From Chryseobacterium gleum (GTDB lineage Bacteria; Bacteroidota; Bacteroidia; Flavobacteriales; Flavobacteriaceae), in assembly GCA_945897915.1 (NCBI GenBank), contig CAMDGB010000023.1, forward strand, positions 1-37,402: a stretch of 37,402 bases of DNA, in the 5' to 3' direction. Positions 1-6,389 of this stretch are shown here, one piece after another. Position 1 is the stretch's first letter. Every line of letters starts with the position of its first letter. The translations under genes and the position numbers were made by a program. A model generated the notes under the pieces. That model was not told where the DNA came from and searched no databases. It was given only the letters and a program-made list of their open reading frames with translations.

Positions 1-855
1 ATGGGCAACGGAATTGCTCATACTTTTGCACAAGCAGGATTTACCGTAAAATTAATTGATATTTCTGAAAAATCATTAGAAAAAGGAATGGCAACTATTG
101 CCGCTAACTTAGACAGAATGGTTACTAAAGGAAGTATCACAGAAGAAGACAAACACAAAACCATTTCAAATATTATCACTTATACGGATATTAAAGATGG
201 CGTTGTGGGTTGCGATTTGGTTGTTGAAGCTGCAACAGAAAATGTAACGCTTAAAATGAATATCTTTAAGCAATTAAGTGATATTTGCGACCATAATGTG
301 ATTTTAGCATCAAATACGTCTTCAATTTCAATTACTCAAATTGGTGCTCAAGTAGTTCATCCGGAACGAGTTATTGGAATGCATTTTATGAATCCAGTGC
401 CGATTATGAAATTAGTTGAAATCATCCGTGGCTACTCTACTTCTGATGAAGTGACTAAAATTATTATGGATTTATCGATAAAATTAGGTAAAACTCCAAC
501 CGAGGTAAATGATTATCCAGGTTTCGTAGCCAACAGAATTTTAATGCCAATGATTAACGAATCTATTGAAACGTTATATAACGGCGTGGCGGGCGTTTCT
601 GAAATTGATACCGTGATGAAATTAGGAATGGCACATCCAATGGGACCTTTGCAATTAGCTGATTTTATTGGTCTTGACGTTTGTTTATCTATCTTAAACG
701 TAATGTATGACGGATTTAAAAATTCTAAATATGCGCCTTGTCCGTTATTAGTAAATATGGTAATGGCAGGAAAGTTAGGTGTAAAATCTGGTGAAGGTTT
801 TTACGATTATTCAGAAAGTAAAAAAGCAGAGAAAGTTTCGAAACAATTTAAATAA
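1..855 (+). CDS. hbd: 3-hydroxybutyryl-CoA dehydrogenase, 5' end cut by window
   Basis: NAD-dependent oxidation of 3-hydroxyacyl-CoA to 3-oxoacyl-CoA in cytoplasmic fatty-acid/butyrate-type metabolism. The visible 284 residues begin with MGNGIAH, which is the second half of the Rossmann GxGxMG motif, so about 10-15 N-terminal residues lie upstream and the ATG at position 1 is an internal methionine. The catalytic set of the HAD family is intact: Ser107 in SNTSS, His128 in GMHFMNP, Glu140 in KLVEII and Asn178 in GFVANR. Their spacings (21, 12 and 50 residues around the His) are those of the family. The C-terminal helical domain ends with the usual GEGFYDY motif. It is followed by a 65-bp gap of 7-bp-periodic sequence and then the DUF1015 gene on the same strand. 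The identification is firm; the exact acyl-chain preference cannot be read from sequence. Confidence 0.93.
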   Translation: MGNGIAHTFAQAGFTVKLIDISEKSLEKGMATIAANLDRMVTKGSITEEDKHKTISNIITYTDIKDGVVGCDLVVEAATENVTLKMNIFKQLSDICDHNVILASNTSSISITQIGAQVVHPERVIGMHFMNPVPIMKLVEIIRGYSTSDEVTKIIMDLSIKLGKTPTEVNDYPGFVANRILMPMINESIETLYNGVAGVSEIDTVMKLGMAHPMGPLQLADFIGLDVCLSILNVMYDGFKNSKYAPCPLLVNMVMAGKLGVKSGEGFYDYSESKKAEKVSKQFK

Positions 856-856
856 A

Positions 857-919
857 AGCTATCAGCTTATAGCAGTTAGCCCTTGCTGACAGTTTAAAGC
901 TAAATGCTAAGTGCTATAA
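857..919. repeat. Degenerate 7-bp-period repeat in the hbd-DUF1015 spacer
   Basis: The whole spacer can be cut into nine heptamers that mostly begin AGC or GCT (for example agctatc, agcttat, agcagtt, then gctaaat, gctaagt, gctataa). The GC dinucleotide falls at 858, 865, 872, 879, 885, 899, 906 and 913, so the spacing is 7 with one 6-bp step, and one unit (gtttaaa at 892) lacks GC. It starts directly after the hbd stop codon and runs up to the ATG of the next gene at 921. No coding potential or stable hairpin is evident. Confidence 0.7.
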
Positions 920-920
920 A

Positions 921-2138
921 ATGAGCAAAATAATCCCTTTCAAAGCAGTTCGTCCATCAGCAGATAAAGTCGCTTTGGTAACTTGCAGAACCTATGAAGA
1001 TTATAGTTCGGCAGAGCTTGCGGCTTGGTTGAGTTTCAATCCGTATTCTTTTTTGCACGTGATTCATCCTGCGTATGCGAATACTCAAAAGATTACTTTA
1101 GACAAGCGTTTTAAAGGTGTTTTGCATAAATACCAAGATTTTAAAAACGAAACAATTTTAATTTCAGAAGAACAACCTGTTTTTTATTTGTACGAAATTC
1201 AAAACAAAAACCAAACTTTTACTGGAATTATTGCAGGAACTTCTGTTGAAGAATATCAGAATAATAATATTAAAAAACACGAAGATACGTTACAATATCG
1301 TGTAGAATTATTTAAAGATTATTTACATCAAACGGGTTTTAATACCGAACCTGTTTTGATTACCTATCCAGATTCTGTGGAAATAAATACGTTTATTTCT
1401 TTACGAAAAAAGAGCGAACCTATTTATGCATTTGCGACTCCAAACAAGGAAAAACACACCTTGTGGAAGATTGAAACACAATCAGAAATAGAATGGCTAC
1501 AAGAGCATTTTGAAAATATTCCAAATCTATACATAGCTGATGGGCATCACCGTTCAGCTTCTGCTGAATTGTTATTTAAACAAGAAAAACATTTAGGCAA
1601 CAAAAAACTAAATTATTTTATGAGTTTTTTAATTGCAGAAAGCAATGTAAAAATATACGAATACAATCGATTGATCACGGATTTAAATGGTTTAACAATA
1701 GATGATTTTATTGTTAAATTGTCTGATAATTTCATCATTAAACCAAAAGATCAAGAATTATGGAAACCTCAAAATAAATTTGAATTTGGAATGTATATAA
1801 ATGGAAGTTTTTATGCTTTATTTTACAAGCAAAATCAAAATGTAACTTCTGTTTTAGAAAATTTAGATGCTCAAATTTTATACGATACGGTTTTAAATCC
1901 TTTATTAGGAATTGAAGATTTGCGTAACGATGAACGCATCGATTATATTCCTGGTAAACAAAGTATTTCAGTTATTAAAGATTTAGTGGATGAAGGTGAA
2001 TATGAAGTGGGTTTTATGCTCTACCCTACCAACATGTCAGAAATTAAAACCATTGCCGACAACAATTTAATTATGCCTCCAAAATCAACCTACATTGAAC
2101 CAAAATTTAGAAGTGGTTTGGTGATTTATGAGTTGTGA
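921..2138 (+). CDS. DUF1015 family protein
   Basis: A 405-residue cytoplasmic protein of the DUF1015 (COG4198) family, whose biochemical role is not established. Family hallmarks are the N-terminal IPFKAVRPSADKVALV block, the NPYSFLHVIHP segment near residues 40-50, and the strictly conserved IADGHHR motif at residues 205-211, which looks like a metal or active-site loop. Length is normal for the family. No signal peptide or membrane segment is visible. The start ATG at 921 is preceded by ctataaa, an A-rich leader typical of Bacteroidota starts without a Shine-Dalgarno site. Family members often lie near serine-biosynthesis genes in other bacteria, but here the neighbours are hbd and yggS, so context does not settle the function. 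Confidence 0.88.
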   Translation: MSKIIPFKAVRPSADKVALVTCRTYEDYSSAELAAWLSFNPYSFLHVIHPAYANTQKITLDKRFKGVLHKYQDFKNETILISEEQPVFYLYEIQNKNQTFTGIIAGTSVEEYQNNNIKKHEDTLQYRVELFKDYLHQTGFNTEPVLITYPDSVEINTFISLRKKSEPIYAFATPNKEKHTLWKIETQSEIEWLQEHFENIPNLYIADGHHRSASAELLFKQEKHLGNKKLNYFMSFLIAESNVKIYEYNRLITDLNGLTIDDFIVKLSDNFIIKPKDQELWKPQNKFEFGMYINGSFYALFYKQNQNVTSVLENLDAQILYDTVLNPLLGIEDLRNDERIDYIPGKQSISVIKDLVDEGEYEVGFMLYPTNMSEIKTIADNNLIMPPKSTYIEPKFRSGLVIYEL

Positions 2139-2169
2139 TTTTGAAATACGAATTACGATTTTGGATTTG
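2135..2169. repeat. Degenerate 7-bp-period repeat after the DUF1015 gene
   Basis: Five heptamers (gtgattt, tgaaata, cgaatta, cgatttt, ggatttg) follow each other across and after the DUF1015 stop codon. They share GA at the second and third positions and have an exact 7-bp period. The base composition differs from the repeat at 857-919 although the period is the same. The rest of the spacer to 2219 is plain AT-rich sequence ending in tataaaata before the yggS ATG. Confidence 0.55.
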
Positions 2170-2219
2170 CAAAGTTTTTATAATTTCTAAAATCCATGTT
2201 TTAAAAAATTTATAAAATA

Positions 2220-2894
2220 ATGTCAATAGAAAAAAACCTAACTCAAATTAAATCCCAACTTCCAGCTCACGTTACTTTGGTTGCGGTTTCTAAAACAAAA
2301 CCTGTAGCCGATTTGATGGAAGCTTATAATACTGGACAACGCGTTTTTGGAGAAAACAAAATCCAAGAAATGACGGAAAAATGGGAACAAATGCCAAAAG
2401 ATATTCAATGGCATATGATTGGTCACGTACAAACCAATAAAGTCAAATTTATGGTGGAATACGTGAGTTTGATTCATGGTGTTGACAGTATGAAATTGTT
2501 GCAAGAAATTAATAAACAAGCAAAAAAACACAACAGAGTAATTGATTGTTTATTACAAATTCACATCGCGGAAGAAGAAACTAAATTTGGTTTAGATGAG
2601 ATTGAATTAAATGAGATTCTGAAACAAGTTCAGCATGAAAAAAGCGAATTTGAAAACATAAGAATCGTAGGTTTAATGGGAATGGCAACCTTCACTCAAA
2701 ATACCGCTCAAATTGAAAAAGAATTCAACCATTTGAAAGCGATATTTGATAACTACAAAAAACTGAACACTAAACACTGTCAACTGAACACTCTTTCCAT
2801 GGGTATGTCTGGCGATTATCAACTAGCAATTTCTCGCGGAAGCACCATGGTTCGAATAGGAAGTAGTATCTTTGGCAATAGAAATTATCAATAA
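2220..2894 (+). CDS. yggS: YggS/PLPBP family pyridoxal-phosphate homeostasis protein
   Basis: A 224-residue single-domain PLP-binding TIM-barrel protein (COG0325). It buffers vitamin B6 and affects amino- and keto-acid balance, and has no known catalytic turnover. The Schiff-base lysine is Lys25 in AVSKTKP. The cofactor pocket is further marked by RVFGENKIQE, WHMIGHVQTNK, and the phosphate-binding C-terminus with LSMGMSGDY (from Leu192), GSTMVRIG and SSIFG. Length is normal. Residues 181-191 (KLNTKHCQLNT), just before the conserved LSMG motif, are encoded by a 7-bp-periodic ACT-containing repeat, suggesting this loop tolerated an insertion. The ATG at 2220 follows tataaaata. It is probably co-transcribed with its upstream neighbour. 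Identification is very secure. Confidence 0.95.
   Translation: MSIEKNLTQIKSQLPAHVTLVAVSKTKPVADLMEAYNTGQRVFGENKIQEMTEKWEQMPKDIQWHMIGHVQTNKVKFMVEYVSLIHGVDSMKLLQEINKQAKKHNRVIDCLLQIHIAEEETKFGLDEIELNEILKQVQHEKSEFENIRIVGLMGMATFTQNTAQIEKEFNHLKAIFDNYKKLNTKHCQLNTLSMGMSGDYQLAISRGSTMVRIGSSIFGNRNYQ
2761..2795 (+). repeat. In-frame heptamer repeat inside yggS
   Basis: ACT occurs at 2762, 2769, 2776, 2783 and 2790, five times at an exact 7-bp spacing, with the wider unit close to ACTGAAC. Because 7 is not a multiple of 3, the three reading phases give non-repetitive residues (KLNTKHCQLNT, residues 181-191). The block sits in a linker directly before the conserved LSMGMSGDY phosphate-binding motif and leaves the reading frame open. 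Confidence 0.75.
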
Positions 2895-2914
2895 GGCAAT
2901 TTTCAATGTGCCAA
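2889..2914. repeat. Weak 7-8-bp-period CAA repeat after yggS
   Basis: CAA occurs at 2889, 2897, 2904 and 2912 (steps of 8, 7 and 8) across the yggS stop codon, in the context gcaatttt, caatgtgc, caattatt. It is the weakest of the four periodic blocks in the first 3 kb and could be chance in AT-rich DNA, but it occupies the same kind of position, immediately after a stop codon. Confidence 0.35.
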
Positions 2915-2953
2915 TTATTGAAAACATATTACTAAAAATAAAAAGAAAAGCAT

Positions 2954-4315
2954 ATTTATACTATTATCGACATAGAAACCACGGGCGGACAATACAATGA
3001 AGAAGGTATTACTGAAATTGCCATTTATAAATTTGATGGTCACGAAGTGGTTGACCAGTTTATTAGTTTGGTAAATCCTGAAAAACCAATTCAGCCATTT
3101 GTGGTAAAATTAACGGGTATAAATAGTGCCATGCTTCGAAGTGCACCAAAGTTTTACGAAGTGGCAAAACGAATTATTGAAATTACTGAAGGTACTATTG
3201 TTGTAGCTCATAACGCCAGTTTCGATTACCGAATTTTGCAAATGGAATTTAGACGTTTGGGTTTTGATTTTAAAAAACCAACACTTTGCACTGTAGAATT
3301 AGCTAAAAAGATTATTCCAGAAATGCCGTCTTATAGTTTAGGAAAACTAGTACGTTCTTTAGGAATTCCAATGGCAGACAGACATAGAGCAAGTGGTGAT
3401 GCAATGGCTACAGTGAAATTATTCAAGATGCTTTTAGCAAAAGATTTAACTAAAGAAATTGTAAAAAGCTACATAAAAACTGAAATAAAAGCAGGATTAT
3501 CTCCAAAATTACTTGATATATTAGAAAAATTGCCTTCAAAAACTGGTATATACTATATTCATAATGAAAAAGGCGATTTAATATATATCGGTAAAAGTAA
3601 GAACATCAAAAAACGTGTCAACCAGCATTTTACAGGAACAAATGCTAAAAGTAAAAAAATACAACGCGATGTGTATACGGTTACTTATGAAGAAACAGGT
3701 AGCGAATTAATTGCTTTATTGAAGGAATCGGAAGAAATTAAAATCAACAAGCCATTATACAACCGAGCGCAACGTAAAAGTATTTTTAATTTCGCTCTGT
3801 ATTCACATATAAATAATGAAGGTTATTTGTCCTTAACTATTGAAAAAGCAGATGGAAGAAAAAAAGAAATTACTTCATTTGTAAGTTTGCAAGAAGGAAA
3901 AAATTTTCTTTTTAAAATTACTTCAAATTCTAACTTATGTCAGAAAATAAATGGTTTATATGACACTAAATTAGCTTGTTTTCAATATAAAATTAAAGAA
4001 TGTAATGGCGCTTGTATTCAACTTGAAAGTCCTGATATATATAATTCGCGTGCTAAAGATTGTATTCATAAATTACAATTTGAAAACAACAATATGGTTG
4101 TGGTTGACAAAGGACGAACTATCGAGGAACGAAGTGCGGTTTTAATTGAAAATGGTGTTTATAAAGGGTATTGTTTTTTCGATTTAAATTACCAGATTAC
4201 GAATATTGACATCTTAAAAAACATTATTATTCCGATGCAAAATAATAGAGATACAACGTCCATCATAAAAAATCATATTAGAAAAAATAGAGTGATGCGA
4301 ATTTTAAAATTTTAA
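2954..4315 (+). CDS. DEDDh 3'-5' exonuclease fused to GIY-YIG nuclease (DnaQ-Cho type), ATT start proposed
   Basis: Fusion of a DnaQ-like exonuclease domain with a GIY-YIG endonuclease domain of the UvrC/Cho type, a layout known in Bacteroidota and probably used in DNA repair. From ATT at 2954 it would be 453 residues. Exonuclease motifs: DIETTG with Asp6 and Glu8, then VAHNASFDYRIL, then HRASGDAMAT. The GIY-YIG domain starts near residue 197 (TGIYYI, later LIYIGKSKNIKKRVNQHF). The C-terminal part has a Cys-containing segment (CFQYKIKECNGAC) as in Cho/UvrC. The first in-frame conventional start is GTG at 3047, which would delete Asp6 and Glu8. Upstream the frame is open only from a TAA at 2939 and contains no ATG, GTG or TTG. 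ATT at 2954 stands where homologues start with MYTI. Either a rare ATT start or a start-codon lesion applies. Confidence 0.85.
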   Translation: MYTIIDIETTGGQYNEEGITEIAIYKFDGHEVVDQFISLVNPEKPIQPFVVKLTGINSAMLRSAPKFYEVAKRIIEITEGTIVVAHNASFDYRILQMEFRRLGFDFKKPTLCTVELAKKIIPEMPSYSLGKLVRSLGIPMADRHRASGDAMATVKLFKMLLAKDLTKEIVKSYIKTEIKAGLSPKLLDILEKLPSKTGIYYIHNEKGDLIYIGKSKNIKKRVNQHFTGTNAKSKKIQRDVYTVTYEETGSELIALLKESEEIKINKPLYNRAQRKSIFNFALYSHINNEGYLSLTIEKADGRKKEITSFVSLQEGKNFLFKITSNSNLCQKINGLYDTKLACFQYKIKECNGACIQLESPDIYNSRAKDCIHKLQFENNNMVVVDKGRTIEERSAVLIENGVYKGYCFFDLNYQITNIDILKNIIIPMQNNRDTTSIIKNHIRKNRVMRILKF

Positions 4316-4331
4316 TTTTATAAATAACAGT

Positions 4332-4745
4332 ATGGACAATAGCATTGATGCAAATGAAGAAGATTATTTATATATACAAAAATCTCAAATTGAAAATTCT
4401 GGAAATGGATTATTTACAGCAATAGAAATATATAAGGAAGAAATAATTTCAGTTTTTAAAGGTAAAATACTAACAAATATTGAAGCAGAATCTATTGTTA
4501 AACTTAATCAAGACAAGTATTTTATTAATTTACTTGATGGCACAATTTTAGACTCAAATACTATGAATTGTTTTGCGAAATACGCAAATGATTCTACTGG
4601 TTTTATAAAATCTAAACATAAAAATAATTCAAAAATATCATTAGATGAAGCTGACAACGTTTGTTTGATTGCTACAAAAAAAATCAAATCTAATGAAGAA
4701 ATTTTTTGCAGTTATGGTAAAAAATATTGGAAAAAACATGGTTAA
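4332..4745 (+). CDS. Small SET-domain protein (putative protein-lysine methyltransferase)
   Basis: 137 residues that are essentially one SET domain, the S-adenosylmethionine-dependent lysine methyltransferase fold. Visible motifs are the opening ENSGNGLF (GxG), EIISVFKGKI, the cofactor/lysine pocket FAKYANDSTG in place of the classical NHS, an Asn-containing NNSKI segment, and the closing motif SNEEIFCSYGKKYW with the active-site Tyr. Pre-SET and post-SET Cys clusters are absent, as in short bacterial SET proteins. The substrate is unknown. It lies 16 bp after the exonuclease/GIY-YIG gene and may share its transcript. Its stop codon overlaps the convergent yifB stop codon in the sequence TTAA at 4742-4745. 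No signal peptide is visible, so it is presumably cytoplasmic. Confidence 0.82.
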   Translation: MDNSIDANEEDYLYIQKSQIENSGNGLFTAIEIYKEEIISVFKGKILTNIEAESIVKLNQDKYFINLLDGTILDSNTMNCFAKYANDSTGFIKSKHKNNSKISLDEADNVCLIATKKIKSNEEIFCSYGKKYWKKHG

Positions 4746-6277
4746 CCCAACCAACCTTCTCTATCCAAACTTCTATACTGAATAGCTTCCGCAATATGAT
4801 GTGAATATACATTTTCTGAATTTTCCAAATCGGCAATGGTTCGGGAAACTTTTAAAATTCTATCATAAGCACGTGCCGACAAATTCAATCGTTCCATGGC
4901 AGTTTTTAATAATTGTAACGAAACTTCATCCAAAGCACAATATTCACGAATTAATTTACTACTCATTTGTGCATTATAATGAATATGAATGTAATTTTCA
5001 AAACGTTGTGTTTGAATATTTCTTGCCTCTGTAACCCGTTTTCTAATTTCAACACTACTTTCTGCTTTGCGAGTTTCCGATAATTTTTCAAAAGGTACGG
5101 GTGTTACTTCAATATGAATGTCAATTCTATCCAAAAGAGGTCCTGAAATTTTACTTAAATAACGTTGCATTTCCATTTGTGAAGCGCCATTTGAATTTTT
5201 AGAGTCGTTAAAAAAACCACTTGGACTCGGATTCATACTCGCAACTAACATAAATGAAGAAGGATAAGTAATGGTGAATTTTGCACGAGCGATAGTTACT
5301 TCTCTATCTTCTAATGGTTGGCGCATCACTTCTAAAACTTCACGTTTAAACTCAGGTAATTCGTCTAAAAACAAAACGCCGTTATGTGCTAAAGAAATTT
5401 CTCCTGGTTGCGGATAACTGCCTCCTCCTACCAAACTTACAGAACTTGCTGTATGATGTGGTGCTCGAAAAGGTCGTTGCGTTAATAATCCTGCATCTTT
5501 TATCCTTCCTGTAATCGAGTGAATTTTAGTTGTTTCCAACGCTTCTTGCATACTCATTGGTGGTAAAATGCTAGGTAAACGTTTCGCTAACATTGTTTTA
5601 CCTGCACCTGGAGGTCCGATTAAAATAATGTTATGACCTCCTGCGGCTGCAATTTCCATACATCTTTTTATGGACTCCTGACCTTTGACATCTGAGAAAT
5701 CAAATTCTGGAAATTCAAGGTTTTTAGAAAATTCTTCTTTAGTATCAATTATGGTCGGAATTAAAGTTTCTTTACCTTCAAAAAAATTAATGACTTGCAA
5801 CACATTATCTACGCCATACACTTTTAAACCTTCAACAATTGCCGCTTCTTTTACATTTTGATTGGGTAAAATGATTCCTATAAAACCCTCTTCTTTTGCT
5901 TTAATAGCTATGGATAATGCTCCGCGAATTGGTTGTAAACCACCATCTAAAGACATTTCGCCCATAATAATGTATTTTCCAACTTCGTTAGCATTAATTT
6001 GTCCAGAAGCAGCTAAAATTCCAATTGCTAAGGTTAAATCATAGGCAGAACCTTCTTTCCTTAAATCGGCAGGCGCCATATTTATGGTGATTTTTTTTCC
6101 AGGAAGATTGAAATTGTTGTTTTTTAGTGCGGCAGCAATACGATAACTGCTTTCTTTAATGGCGGAATCTGGTAAACCTACTAAATGGTATCCTATTCCT
6201 TTATCGATATTTACTTCTACAGTAATGGTGGTGGCATCTACACCGAAAACGGCGCTTCCGAAGACTTTTACTAACAT
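4742..6277 (-). CDS. YifB/ComM family Mg-chelatase-like AAA ATPase
   Basis: 511 residues when started at the ATG at 6277 (MLVKVFGSAVFGVDA), which matches the family N-terminus; a longer reading to 6313 adds 12 residues that do not belong. Domain order: an N-terminal Lon-protease-like fold (residues 1-170, with YHLVGLPDSAIKES), an AAA+ module with Walker A GPPGAGKT (Lys227) and Walker B GVLFLDELPEF, and a C-terminal Mg-chelatase helical domain. ComM homologues act as branch-migration helicases during natural transformation; whether that holds in this lineage is inference. It has its own likely -7 element at 6311-6318 and is separated from dsbD by a hairpin terminator. The 3' end meets the SET gene tail to tail. 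Confidence 0.93.
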   Translation of the reverse strand: MLVKVFGSAVFGVDATTITVEVNIDKGIGYHLVGLPDSAIKESSYRIAAALKNNNFNLPGKKITINMAPADLRKEGSAYDLTLAIGILAASGQINANEVGKYIIMGEMSLDGGLQPIRGALSIAIKAKEEGFIGIILPNQNVKEAAIVEGLKVYGVDNVLQVINFFEGKETLIPTIIDTKEEFSKNLEFPEFDFSDVKGQESIKRCMEIAAAGGHNIILIGPPGAGKTMLAKRLPSILPPMSMQEALETTKIHSITGRIKDAGLLTQRPFRAPHHTASSVSLVGGGSYPQPGEISLAHNGVLFLDELPEFKREVLEVMRQPLEDREVTIARAKFTITYPSSFMLVASMNPSPSGFFNDSKNSNGASQMEMQRYLSKISGPLLDRIDIHIEVTPVPFEKLSETRKAESSVEIRKRVTEARNIQTQRFENYIHIHYNAQMSSKLIREYCALDEVSLQLLKTAMERLNLSARAYDRILKVSRTIADLENSENVYSHHIAEAIQYRSLDREGWLG

Positions 6278-6310
6278 GGCGTGTACTTTTAAAATTGGCT
6301 TATATAAATA

Positions 6311-6318
6311 CAAATGTA
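6311..6318 (-). promoter_or_regulatory. Probable -7 element for yifB
   Basis: On the minus strand this reads TACATTTG, a full match to the Bacteroidota -7 consensus TAnnTTTG, ending about 34 bases before the yifB ATG at 6277. No good TTG is present at the expected -33 position, so only the -7 half is supported. Confidence 0.45.
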
Positions 6319-6334
6319 GAAAAGTTTTTGAAAT

Positions 6335-6369
6335 AAAAAAATCTGTATAAAAAATTTCATACAGATTTT
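6335..6369 (-). terminator. Rho-independent terminator of the dsbD transcript
   Basis: ATCTGTAT (6341-6348) pairs with ATACAGAT (6359-6366), and AAA/TTT extends the stem to 11 bp around a 10-base loop. On the minus strand the hairpin is followed by a T-rich run (plus-strand A run 6335-6340). It lies 20 bp after the dsbD stop codon. Confidence 0.7.
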
Positions 6370-6389
6370 ATAAATATTTTAGAACTAAT

